Assembly: GCA_963580285.1 (NCBI GenBank)
Contig: OY757010.1
Coordinates: 146,306,675-146,370,674, forward strand
Reading direction: 5' to 3'
Source of the DNA: Lucinisca nassula
Lineage: Eukaryota; Mollusca; Bivalvia; Lucinida; Lucinidae
Length of the DNA stretch: 64,000 nucleotides
Made by a program: the position numbers and the translations under genes. Every line of letters starts with the position of its first letter. The stretch's first letter is position 1. The notes under the pieces are model-generated. The model saw nothing but the letters and a program-made list of their open reading frames with translations, had not been told where the DNA came from and made no database searches. Positions 33,405-42,612 of this stretch are shown here, one piece after another.

Positions 33405-33545
33405 GTTCGCTAACATTAAAGTTTATATGCACGATTAGGGCTTTTATTCTGCTTTTAATGTAAACTTTATTAAGCTTTAATGCTAATCAATGTTTGATGA
33501 AGGCGTAAAACCGAAAGCGCTTGGTTCTTCTGTCGCGGTTTATTG
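33405..33545 (+). other. stem-forming stretch with a hammerhead-ribozyme-like core
   Basis: TTGATGAAGGCGTAAAACCG followed by AAAGCGC (33494-33520) resembles the CUGAUGA-stemII-GAAA core of hammerhead ribozymes, which are known in Penelope-like elements. The first core base is T instead of C and stem II has only two good pairs. Upstream, AACATTAAAGTTTA and TAATGTAAACTTTATT can pair. I cannot complete stems I and III, so activity is doubtful. It runs into the TTCTTCTGTCGCGGTTTATT phrase of repeat A at 33529. Confidence 0.3.
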
Positions 33546-34008
33546 GCCAGTTAGATTGGAAAAGTGGTTCCGGTTTTAGACTTCTCTTTCTATGTTATTT
33601 TGGATCCTGAGGTGTTTTTTAAAAACAAAAATCAGAGATACAGTCAGCTTTTTCCGGTGTTCTGGTTCCCTCACCCTATAGCTCAATAGCTTTCGCATAT
33701 TTTAATAGAATACAGGGAACGAGTTTAGTGAGAGATGGTCTAGTTACAGAGCTATCGTTTCTGTGCGAAAGTTTAACTAAACACCGAAGCGAATGTATCC
33801 ACTTGGCCACGGTCTACTAAGCACTACCGTCAATACAGTTTACCTGACCACATTCATAAATCATCTGTGTAGCAGTCTGCAATTCACTCGATGGGTTTTG
33901 TTGAAATTTTATAGGGTAGATTCCTGACGTCAGAAGTGTTAACTAGAATAGGTCAACTGAACTGCTGCGCCGTGATTTTGCGAGTAAACTCAGTATGTAT
34001 GGAAGACC
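33546..34008. other. no gene seen
   Basis: There is no supported ORF or strong repeat. The sequence looks unique apart from the repeat-A scrap at its left edge. Confidence 0.35.
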
Positions 34009-34240
34009 GCCTCCGTGGTCCAGTGATTAAGGTCGCTGACTTGTAATCACTGGAGGGTCATGGGTTCGAGCCCCGCTACCGGCCATGATCGTTTATGTGA
34101 GAACATTTGGTAGTTTGTGTCGGAGGATCGGAGTCTAGTACTGGTACTTTCCAGGAACGATGGTTAGGAAACTACCCGCCTGTATACAGTGATGAGAACA
34201 GAGAATGTACGAAAAAGAGGAAATCCATTAAAATCATATA
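34009..34240 (+). mobile_element. tRNA-derived SINE, tRNA-Thr-like head
   Basis: The head at 34009-34083 has GTGGTCCAGTGATTAAGGTC (box A region), GCTGACTTGTAATCAC (anticodon loop CTTGTAA, TGT, Thr-like) and GGGTTCGAGCCCCG (box B and T-arm). The body has CTGGTACTTTCCAGGAACGA and GGAAACTACCCGCC. The anticodon stem is imperfect. The extended body argues for a SINE. Confidence 0.65.
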
Positions 34241-34967
34241 AAACGCCTATACCACATTCAAAATGTGTATCAGATCTGGCCATAACAGAGCAAATCTGAT
34301 AATTTTCAATTCAGTAAATTTCGGACAAAAAAGAGGAAATCCTCTCAAAAGAGGAAAATTCTCAACCCTGCTGTATATGACTGAAAGATTGTTGAACGGG
34401 CGTAAACCTGGCAAAACAAACATTATGTATGGTGTGTTCTACCACATTATTGTCTCTCATAAATCTGTTAGGGGCATTTATTTTGTTTTGTTTGTCCGTT
34501 TCTACTTGCCAAATCGCATATCGTCCGTGCTCCATAAGTCCATTATTCCTCCTATCTGTCTGTTAACAATGTCTTCTTCCAACTACTATTCAGATACTAC
34601 TGAGCAAATTTCAATAAAACAGGGTCATCACAATGATCCCTTACAATCATAGTTGGTCAAAAGTGAGAATGTGATCATTGGGTCACATGCCAATGCCTCA
34701 GTTACCTTGACATTGAAATATTTCTTCCAATGAATGTCAGGGTAGTGCCACATAGAAAATTGACACCTCATGGGTTTGTCCATTCCAATGTGTAGATAAA
34801 CCATATATTGCCTTTAAGTACACTGCATCAAAAGTCTATGTCCAATTAACAAGAACAGTGCAATTTGCTTCCTCACCAGTACTTTCATCTACATCAACTC
34901 GTACATCCATGTGGCGGCTACATTTACACCAGGAACAGTACCCTTAAAACCAGGCAAGCCTTTTCTT
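34241..34967. other. no recognisable feature; possibly single-copy
   Basis: A 129-codon open frame at 34263-34652 has no recognisable domain, no composition bias and no support, so it is not called. I see no repeat here that recurs elsewhere in the window. Confidence 0.3.
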
Positions 34968-35052
34968 TTAAAAGGAACCTTTATTTTGTTATGGGTTGTC
35001 TTTGAGTGTGTGTATTGCATGTAGTTTTGGCGATTGGAAGCCATTTAGATTG
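34968..35052 (+). repeat. repeat A fragment
   Basis: TTTATTTTGTTATGGGTTGT, CTTTGAGTGTGTGTATTGCA and GGCGATTGGAAGCCATTTAG are a decayed middle segment of repeat A. Confidence 0.5.
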
Positions 35053-35566
35053 GATTGGTGATACCCCAGTTTATTTCAAACCGTCTTATGACGTAACTCT
35101 CCACATATTTACGCAGTGAAAACTCGTTCGGAATAAACAGGAATATACAGCACCCGTCGATGTCTATTTATAAAGCGTTTCCAGATATCTATTTATATAG
35201 CGTTTCCAAGAAGTCAAACCAAGAAACAAAAAGTTACATTAGAAACAGATTCTACTTTCACTTTCGTCCTTTCATAATTAGCCCATAGGTGCCAAAAATT
35301 GTCCACCTTTATAAACCTGGAGTGGTCAATTTCTAAGCATAGGGATGTCATTTTTGTGGTAAGTTTTACAAAAATGCATGTGCATTGAACAAACAGTTTA
35401 GATCTTGATCAGATGCGGCGTCTGATCTGGGTCTGCACTTTTTGCCAATGTCTCAAAAAGGGCCGCTAGGCATATATGGGTTAATTCCAATGTAAAAAGC
35501 AGGAAATACTTGATTCCCATTTCCCGGTAGGATAGTGACATTATCTTTACTGCCGTATTCGACGTT
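35053..35566. other. no gene seen
   Basis: The only structure is a small tandem duplication near 35162-35212 (CTATTTATAAAGCGTTTCCA beside CTATTTATATAGCGTTTCCA). Confidence 0.35.
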
Positions 35567-35581
35567 ATAAGCGTTTGTTGT

Positions 35582-36188
35582 TAGCCCCCGCCCATCGGGG
35601 CTGAAAAAAATACATGGGCTGCATGATGCTTCCACACAGAGCTGAAAAGCCCCCGCCCATAGGGGCTTGAAGAAATATATTGGCTGCATGATGCTTCCAC
35701 GCATAGCTGAATCCGGCCCGCACACTAGTACTGGTAAACCGCTTAGAGGATCTAAGCCTGTCCAGGAACCGCGGTGCAAAGCGGACCGTCCATGCTAATA
35801 AACCCTATCGGTTTCATTGGGCGACAGGGCTTGAGATGTCATTTCATCTCAGTGTCGGGTAAAAGTCCCACAAAATTGGAAGCAACGTCTCCAAAATGAC
35901 CTTTAAAGTGTTGACGGGGACGTTAAACCTCAAATCAAACAAACACAGAGCTGAAACCAACCCGGACACAAGTACTGTTAAACCGCTTAGAGGATCTAAG
36001 CCTGCCCAGGCAATGTGGTGCGAGTCGGCCCGTCTGTGCAAACAAACCCTATTGGTTTCATTGGGCGGCAGGGCTTGAGATGTCGTTTCATCTCAATGTC
36101 GGCTAAAAGTCCCACAAAATTGGAAGCAACGTCTCGAAAATGACCTTTACAGTGTTGACGGGGACGTTAAACCTCAAATGAAACAAAA
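35582..36188 (+). mobile_element. SINE-type element (outer), split by a second copy
   Basis: Its head lies at 35582-35647 and its remainder at 35957-36188; together these make 298 bp, the same length as other full copies. ATAAGCGTTTGTTGT occurs at 35567-35581 and 36189-36203 as an exact 15-bp target duplication. The same family lies at 9064-9364. Confidence 0.9.
35648..35943 (+). mobile_element. SINE-type element (inner), inserted in the outer copy
   Basis: This full-length 296-bp copy runs from AGCCCCCGCCCATAGGGGCT to CTCAAATCAAACAAA. CACAGAGCTGAAA at 35635-35647 and 35944-35956 is its 13-bp target duplication and lies within the outer SINE. Confidence 0.92.
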
Positions 36189-36299
36189 ATAAGCGTTTGT
36201 TGTGACTCGAAACTAACCCAGTGGTCTTCTGGATTGGGATCATTATAAAACATCTAAGTGCTAAAATCTCATGAACTAGCATTTTCAGTTCATTACGAA

Positions 36300-36610
36300 A
36301 ACATGCCCATTCAAATAAATACAGGATTTTGCGACCAAAATGAAAGTTGTCCGATAAAAAAATTCAGATTTTTTCATATTTCTGCTCTAAACATAGATTG
36401 TGGGTACTGGTTAGAACCGCCTCGATGACGCGGTTCTAACGACTACCCACTGTCTAGGGGTCGAAATTGGGCAGGCGTGTTTTCGTGATGTGAAAAAAAA
36501 AATTAGTCCAAATATAGATTGTCGGTGCTCGGTGTTCTGAAACCCCTAAAAAAGGAAAATTATGTACCCCTGTGCCTTCAACTTTCTCTATATAAAGTTT
36601 GGTTCATAGG
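36300..36610. repeat. foldback repeat, copy 4
   Basis: It carries ATATTTCTGCTCTAAACATA, GGGTACTGGTTAGAACCGCC, TCGATGACGCGGTTCTAACG and a right arm with GGGCAGGCGTGTTTTCGTGA. It is the same family as 11930-12490 and 29457-29640. Confidence 0.65.
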
Positions 36611-36936
36611 GTTGTTCAGTACAAGTGGTGGGTGAAGAGAAAGACCGTTTTAAATCATTGCAGAACTTGTCTCGATCGTGCCTCGAACTCAGATAGAAAG
36701 AGACCTCATATCCTACCAAAATGGTCAATTTTACAAAACATGCCATTGTTCATCTCTGAAATCAAATTGCGTGTCAAACGAGCAATTTAAAAGCTTAACA
36801 TGTGCATGGTTCTGTCTTTTCTGAAAAATTTTCCACCAGCATAAAACTTGTGCGAATGAGCAGCTCGCCACATTCAGGCTTCGCTGTTCATAAATGTCGA
36901 TTTTTTTTAACCATTACAGTTAGATGCGCACCGACG
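36611..36936. other. no gene seen
   Basis: Short open frames only, without recognisable motifs; no repeat that recurs in the window. Confidence 0.3.
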
Positions 36937-37036
36937 TTGCGGTTTCGCTCCTCGCCTTTCAATGGTTTAAGACGGACAGCTAACACTTGCGGTTTCGCTC
37001 CTCGCCTTTCAATGGTTTAAGACGGACAGCTAACAC
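36937..37036. repeat. perfect 50-bp tandem duplication
   Basis: The 50 bp from TTGCGGTTTCGCTCCTCGCC to GGACAGCTAACAC at 36937-36986 recur without a change at 36987-37036. Confidence 0.95.
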
Positions 37037-37149
37037 TGAAACAGTTTCCGTAAACGTCTTACCAGGAACATCGTGCTTATTTAGAGCGACAACGTCGATG
37101 CAACGTCAAGACGTGACATCGGCTTCATGGGCGTGCCATTGGTCTTTTT

Positions 37150-37206
37150 CACAAAGGCGACCAGCACTGACTCAGGCGAGCCTGCGAGTACGCACAGCCC
37201 TACCAG
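37150..37206. repeat. decayed relative of the hairpin at 44202-44268
   Basis: GACTCAGGCGAGCCTGCG, then CGCACAGCCCTACCAGAGCC and GCTGCTC match the order of blocks in the 44.2-kb hairpin (TTCAGGCGAGCCTGCGCA, CGCAGTCTCGCCAGAATC). Confidence 0.45.
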
Positions 37207-37394
37207 AGCCATTGCTGCTCTCGGCTATGTAGGCAACGCACATGCATTTGCCAAAATGTATGATTATAAGGGAGGTAATACAGAGGAAATGATTAACTTT
37301 CCTGGGAAATCGAGTGAAAAAGAATGTGAAATTTTTTTTTTTTTTTTTACCAGTTGATAACTTTACTTGAAAATAAATTTGTAAAACAGACAAA

Positions 37395-37500
37395 TGATTG
37401 CTTGCAGGTAAACTTCAACCAAATGCGGACGCCGATGCTTACGCCGACGCCGACGCCGGGGGTATGGCAATAGCTCCCCCTTACTTTCGAAACGCGAGCA
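37395..37500 (+). repeat. orphan 3' end of a P6-type element
   Basis: Read in reverse, CGCCGACGCCGACGCCGG, CAATAGCTCCCCCTTACTTT and CGAAACGCGAGC match the opening of P6 at 48107-48210 (GGAGCTATTGCCTTACC, CGGCGTCGTCGGCGTCCGC, GTTAAAGTTTACCTGCAA). Only the microsatellite and terminus are present, with no core repeats. Confidence 0.6.
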
Positions 37501-37534
37501 AAATTGGCGGATTTTCAACTATAAAAACTTTTAA

Positions 37535-37733
37535 AAGGAAACTTTATTTGTTTTCTGTTGGATAGCAATCGGCCATTTTGTGGGAAATTAACTGTCCTTT
37601 CGGCTTTCCGCTATTGATGTTTCCATTAGGGTCTAGTTGTTTCATGTTCGTGTTTCTTTTCCTATGGTGTTTCTGATGGGAGCTGTGGGTTAATTGTATC
37701 GATTCCTGATCATTGCCTTCACTTCTATTTTGT
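37535..37733 (+). repeat. repeat A, 5'-truncated copy (A9)
   Basis: It starts within the middle of the repeat (GGATAGCAATCGGCCATTTT) and keeps the complete 3' end (ATCGATTCCTGATCATTGCC, CACTTCTATTTT). Confidence 0.75.
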
Positions 37734-37959
37734 TAAATTCACCATTTGCACTGTTTAAAGATACATATTCAAGGAATGATGGGGGTCATTGAATCTCCGT
37801 CCATCTGTCACATTTTGTCCAGAGCTTAACTCTAAAATTATTCAAGGTATTTTGTTGAAATTTCATAATATGATAAAACACAAAGAGAGGAAGTGCAGTC
37901 GCAGATAAAGATGGCCTGCGGGTTTGCAGTGACTACTTAAATTTTAAGTACTCTCCTGG

Positions 37960-38200
37960 CCCCTAGGTTATCAAACTTTTTTCATCCTTAACTCAGCTGA
38001 GCATGAAATTTGTAATGCTCATAACTACTAAAATACAAACAAATCGGGCAATTTTCCTTCTCAGATCAGCACAGTATGTCATTTATCCTGCTCATAAATT
38101 TTAGAATGCCAAAAAAATGTTGGCATTTTAAAATTTATGAGCAGGATAAATTACATGCTCAATGAATGGAGCATGACAAAAATTTGATAACCTTGGGGTC
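37960..38200. repeat. foldback element with nested inverted repeats
   Basis: The inner arms are 38081-38111 and 38120-38150 (31 bp each, one mismatch, 8-base loop), including TTTATCCTGCTCATAAATTT. The outer arms are near 37968-38000 and 38165-38198 (AGGTTATCAAACTTTTTTCA against the complement of TGACAAAAATTTGATAACCT). No ORF is present; it is MITE-like. Confidence 0.75.
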
Positions 38201-38514
38201 TAAGTCTCTGACACGCAAGTGGCACATTATCAAGTTAACTATGGAATCTCCTATCGCGACGAATTAGACTTGGATCAAGTTAGCTGACACATAGAAAAGT
38301 CTGCAAATCAGTGTTTGGCCTACAAAGGCTCAGACTTACTTGAGTATTTTCTGTAAAATGAGCAACTCCTTCTTCAACCAGAAACAACTCGGATCAGTGG
38401 TGAACCTTTGCTATAGTTTTGTAGGAGCTGTCGATCTTCGATTCAAGTATATCGATGAAAGTCATCGATGAAAGTCAGTGAATGATTTGCGACAGTCTTT
38501 ACGAGAGTGAACGA
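38201..38514. other. no gene seen
   Basis: No supported ORF. A small repeat of CATCGATGAAAGT lies near 38452-38476. Confidence 0.3.
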
Positions 38515-39010
38515 TTTGCGGAGTCTAACTGTTGGTTTTCTTTTGCTCCGGCATTTCAGTGGTTTTCTGCTATCGAGTCCTCACCGCTTTTTCATCTCTG
38601 TGGTTGTTTGTGTTCACGGAGATGTTGCACTGATGAGTTAGGAGGCCTTCATGAGGACTGAACAAATTATTTGTCTAAATCGCGACGGGATCTGGCCAGG
38701 TAAAATCGAGTAAAATAAGCACCCCCCCCCCCCTCACAGTGGAATTTGTTTCCGCTGACCGTTCCAAGGCGGTTCTTCTGTCGCGGTTTATTTTGTTATG
38801 GTTTGTCTTTGGGTGTTTGTGTCGCTTAAATTATTTTATTTTGGATAGCCTATTTTCCATTTTGTGGGAAAGTAACTGTCCTTTTGGCTTTCCGCTGTTG
38901 ATGTTTCCATTGGGGTCTGTTTCATGTTTGTGTTTCTTTCCCTTTGGTGTCTTTGATGGGAGCTGTGGGTTAATTGTATCGATTCCTGATTATTACCTCC
39001 ACTTCTATTT
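38515..39010 (+). repeat. repeat A, longest direct copy (A10), about 495 bp
   Basis: It runs from GGAGTCTAACTGTTGG through ACTGATGAGTTAGGAGGCCT, a C-run at 38723-38734, CGTTCCAAGGCGGTTCTTCT and GGCTTTCCGCTGTTGATG to ATCGATTCCTGATTATTACC and ACTTCTATTTT. It serves as the reference copy for the family. No conserved ORF is shared with the other copies. Confidence 0.75.
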
Positions 39011-39611
39011 TCCCTTCTCTGTAACATGTTTAGGTATACTTCCGAAGCTACGTGCGTTATAATAAGAAACGATAGAAATCCATGCGGTGCAAATATTATT
39101 TGGCTTAATTCTTAACAGATTTGACTGGGACTTGTCAAGTCTATAATCGGTAGTGTAAATAATTGTAACTGGAAAAGCTTTTCTTCGAATCAAATTTTTG
39201 TATTCGCATAGCTGAGACTGAAACTGGCCCAGTATTCGGTATAAACAATACAAAAAGTCTTTAGCATCACAAACTAATACTGTTTGACTGATTTCTTGAC
39301 ATTTATAGGATATAATTCGCTATTATTTTACATATACAGGACATTTAAATTTTTGGACCAGTTTTTTTTTTTTAAAATCCGTCCTTTAGAATAGCGATGT
39401 CCGGGCGGGCAGGCGTCGTCCAAGGTTTACCTTTTTGGTTAACCTTCATTCAGAGTAATATATTACCTTTATTCTTCAGTGGATTGCTTTCATATTAGGA
39501 CTGTTGCTTCATTGATAGTATCTCTTTCTATGCAATCCATTAATGGCACCAAAGACTAGAGCTTTGTTGAAAATTGCCATTTTTTCGAACTTAAGTTTAT
39601 TTAAGAAGTTT
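39011..39611. other. no gene seen
   Basis: AT-rich, with no supported ORF and no repeat recognised from elsewhere in the window. Confidence 0.3.
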
Positions 39612-40032
39612 GCACACACTCATGCATACATGCACATACACATATGCATGCACATACATGCTTGCATAAAACATGAATGCATGCACTCAGTCATGCATGT
39701 ACACACATGCCTGCACACGCATGCATAAATGCAGACACACATGTATGCATGCAAAATCACATGCATGTACATATACACTCATGCATGCATGCACACACAC
39801 ACACACATGCATGCACACACACACAATCATGCTGGCATGTACCCACACATGCATGCACGCCTACATGCACAAGCACACTTATGCATGCATTCACACATGC
39901 ATGCATGTACACACACATTCATACATGCATGCATACATACATTCACACGCACACACGCATGCATGAATACATGCAGTCATGCATGCATACATACATGAAT
40001 GCATGCACTCATGCATGCATGCACGCACACTC
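39612..40032. repeat. CATGCATGCACACA-type microsatellite, about 420 bp
   Basis: Alternating purine-pyrimidine runs of ATGCATGC, ACACAC and CATACATA. Overlapping open frames rich in His, Met, Cys and Thr arise from the repeat in more than one frame and are not genes. Such a tract can adopt Z-DNA-like structure. Confidence 0.9.
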
Positions 40033-40428
40033 TCACTCAAATGTTGGGTATATCAAATTATTATCTCAAGCAATATCGACTTTAAGGGTCCTGGGCCCAA
40101 GGGAAAGGTCACTGTCTATTTTTAGGAAACCTTTATCAGCTATGTTGCCTTTTGCCAACTCTTGCTACATATGCAGGTTGAAGCTTTGCTGACGTCAAAA
40201 CTGTTCTGAAAACCCCGTCCATAATGCCTTCAGGAATTTTTCTTGTTTTCAAATCCCCTGCGTTGTAATCGTTTACGAAGATAGGTGCGTTATGTCGAAA
40301 TAATCATGATTTTACATTTTCGCAAAGAGATGTGACAAAACTGGCATAGACGCTTTTCGATAGGATTATCGTATTTCACAATTTATCAGTCGGAACAGCA
40401 GCCAAAACATGCAGTTTCGTTTGATCCT
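40033..40428. other. no gene seen
   Basis: No supported ORF or recurring repeat. Confidence 0.3.
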
Positions 40429-40620
40429 AATCACCCCCGCCCATCGGGGCTTAGAGAAATAGATTGGGCTGCATGGTGCTTCCACGCAGTGCTGAAACTG
40501 ATCACACATGAGTACTGGGAAAAGGTTTAGAAGGACTAAGCCTGCCCAGGCAAACTGCTGTGAGTCGGACCGTCCAATGCATAAGCCTTTTGGTTTCATT
40601 TGGCGGCAGGGCTTGAGATG
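40429..40620 (+). mobile_element. SINE-type element, 3'-truncated copy
   Basis: It begins CCCCCGCCCATCGGGGCTTA and runs to GGCAGGGCTTGAGATG, where the family sequence stops. The GGGACGTTAAACC tail is missing, so this is a later deletion and not a new short insertion. Confidence 0.75.
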
Positions 40621-40669
40621 TTGACAACCAAATTTCTTTTACGGTCTATTTTTATTTGTGTTCCGTTCT

Positions 40670-41173
40670 TCAAAGTAGAAGTAAAACAAAGATCAGGAAT
40701 TGATACAATTAACTTACTCCATCCATAAAAGACACCAAAGGGAAAGAAATACAAACATTAAGCGACCAGACCATAATGGAAACCTAAACAAAGGAAGGCC
40801 ATATGGACAGTTACTTTCCCACAAAATGGCCATATGGCCATCCAAAATTAAAAGACACAAGTGATACACACAGTAAGTAACAAACAACAACATAAATAAA
40901 TCGCCACAGAAGAGCCGCCTTGGAACGGTCAGTGGAAGATTTCCACTGGGGGGCTTAAATCGATTTTACGTGGCCACAATCCTCGCCCTTACTTCCGTCG
41001 CGATTTAGACAAATAATTTGTTCAGTCCGCATGAAGGCCTCCTATCTCATCAGTGCAACATCTCCGTGAACACAGAAATCAAAGAACCACAGAGGTGAGA
41101 CAACGGTGAGGACTCGACAGCAAGAAACCACTGAAATGCTGGAGCAAAAGAAAACCAACAGTTAGACTCCTTT
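40670..41173 (-). repeat. repeat A, long inverted copy (A11)
   Basis: It runs from AAGTAGAAGTAAAACAAAGA through AAAGGGAAAGAAATACAAAC and CTTACTTCCGTCGCGATTTA to GCTGGAGCAAAAGAAAACCA and ACAGTTAGACTCC. Its 3' end belongs to the ATCAATTCCTGATC subfamily, as in part of A3 and in A12. Confidence 0.75.
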
Positions 41174-41714
41174 TATTCTTACAGAGGAAGCCACGCATAA
41201 AAATAGTGGTTCATAAGGCAGATCTATGTCAGAATTGGACATCGCTATACAACAGTTAGATAAACGTAAAAACCGTTTCTTACCCGCTGTAATGTCTGTA
41301 ATTCACCATTTTTCTTAAAAGCCTGTACGTCCAACAAACGAAGCCTGTGCGACTGCTACGCTGCCTGTACGCATGTATTGGCCAGTGTAGTGACTTGCAT
41401 TATTGGCGACAAGCAAATGCTACCCCGGTCTTCTAGAAACAAAAAAAAAATCCATGGCTGACGTGAAAAAAATCTTGCGATTCCCAGCTCATCCGTTCCA
41501 GAATCAGGTTTATTAGAATCAGAATTGTTACTGGGGACACGTCGAATGCCATTCATTCACCATTTCATTTGTTGCCCATGTGTGAGGAGATTTTGACGGG
41601 TTGTTCACCCGAGCAGGTAATAAATGTCAGTTCTTGCAGTAAGGGTCTGAAATGCCATTTTGACTAAAGCTCATAAGGCAAGATGATGTATGTGTGCTCA
41701 ATTCTTGAGAAACA
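41174..41714. other. no gene seen
   Basis: No supported ORF. At 41626-41655 is a phrase (GTCAGTTCTTGCAGTAAGGG) that recurs with changes at 41763 inside the LINE-E fragment. Confidence 0.3.
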
Positions 41715-42065
41715 CGATGTTACTGACATTACCTGTGCGTCACTGAGTGAAGCCTTTGTAAATGCCAGTTCTTGCAGAAGGGGTCTGAAATGTCAATGAG
41801 TCATGATATCTGCAGCGCCTAATTGGGAGAATAAGGTCATCTGTAAGAATGCTAGCGGCACCCTTTAGACCCCTGTACAAGTGCATCAGTCTGTTGTCAC
41901 TTCTCATCTTCTTAACTGGCTTCCATCTTAATTTAGCCACACAAATCCAGTCACACTACCAATTTTAAAGCAGCAATTGCTTGTTACAAATCTAGCAGCT
42001 CTATTCCGAACTTTTTCAATTTCGTCGTGAAGGACCACCATCACTTCTCTCCATACAACAGCTGT
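41715..42065 (-). pseudogene. LINE-E: C-terminal fragment of a CR1/L2-type LINE ORF2
   Basis: On the minus strand the pieces read VVLHDEIEKVRNRAARFVTS, then MAKLRWKPVKKMRSDNRLMH and LTDDLILPIRRCRYHDSLTF, ending in SARTGIYKGFT. This follows the order of the region after the reverse transcriptase in CR1/L2/Rex-type LINEs (EIEKVQ-RAARFV, then LxWxxLxxRR, then a Tyr/Lys-Phe-Phe-like end). A stop and a frameshift separate the pieces. The upstream catalytic part was not found. Confidence 0.65.
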
Positions 42066-42612
42066 TTGATTTTAACGTACAGACTTATTTTTTTATAAAT
42101 AATAGAGCGATTCCACCATAGTCTCTAGGCTTCTGGGTCGGTTGAGGAACTATCTTCATCGACTTGCTTACTAAAAACATCGTGTGTCACAAACATGTCA
42201 TCCAGTTGTGCAAGTTGCAAATGAAAAAGTCTTCCAGTATTGCCAGAACAGAATGGCATGTGTTTTCAACAACTCATAACATACACTTCATTAGTATATT
42301 TGCATTGAAGGTGTCCATCTCTATCAGTCCCCACCCCTTCCAGCTACTTTCGGAGGCTCGGCCACTCTCTAAAAGGTTGTTTGTCTTAAATATGCTTGTT
42401 TACCGAACCACTGTGGCATGGTGATCTCCTTTGATTCTCATGACTTTGATACCTACTCTCTTCCCTTAATGTGTGCACAGAGACCAAGTTCGATGGACCC
42501 TTCGTCTCATCAGTTATTTCTATAACCTCTGTATCCATTTAAAAATAGCTTCCCTGTTCAGGTTTCCTCTCTGTGTACTTTCATTTCACCTGCACTAACA
42601 TGCCGTATGGGA
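42066..42612. other. no gene seen
   Basis: An 86-codon frame at 42164-42424 has no recognisable motif and no support. The decayed LINE-E may extend a little into this region. Confidence 0.3.

Noticed and set aside
34263..34652. 129-codon plus-strand open frame
   Set aside because: No recognisable domain, start context or neighbour support; the length is within chance for this region.
35453..36041. Minus-strand open frames of 65-108 codons
   Set aside because: They lie inside the nested SINE copies and repeat in other SINE copies; they are repeat sequence, not protein.
39543..40192. Overlapping His/Met/Cys/Thr-rich open frames up to 171 codons
   Set aside because: They arise from the ATGCAC microsatellite in several frames at once.
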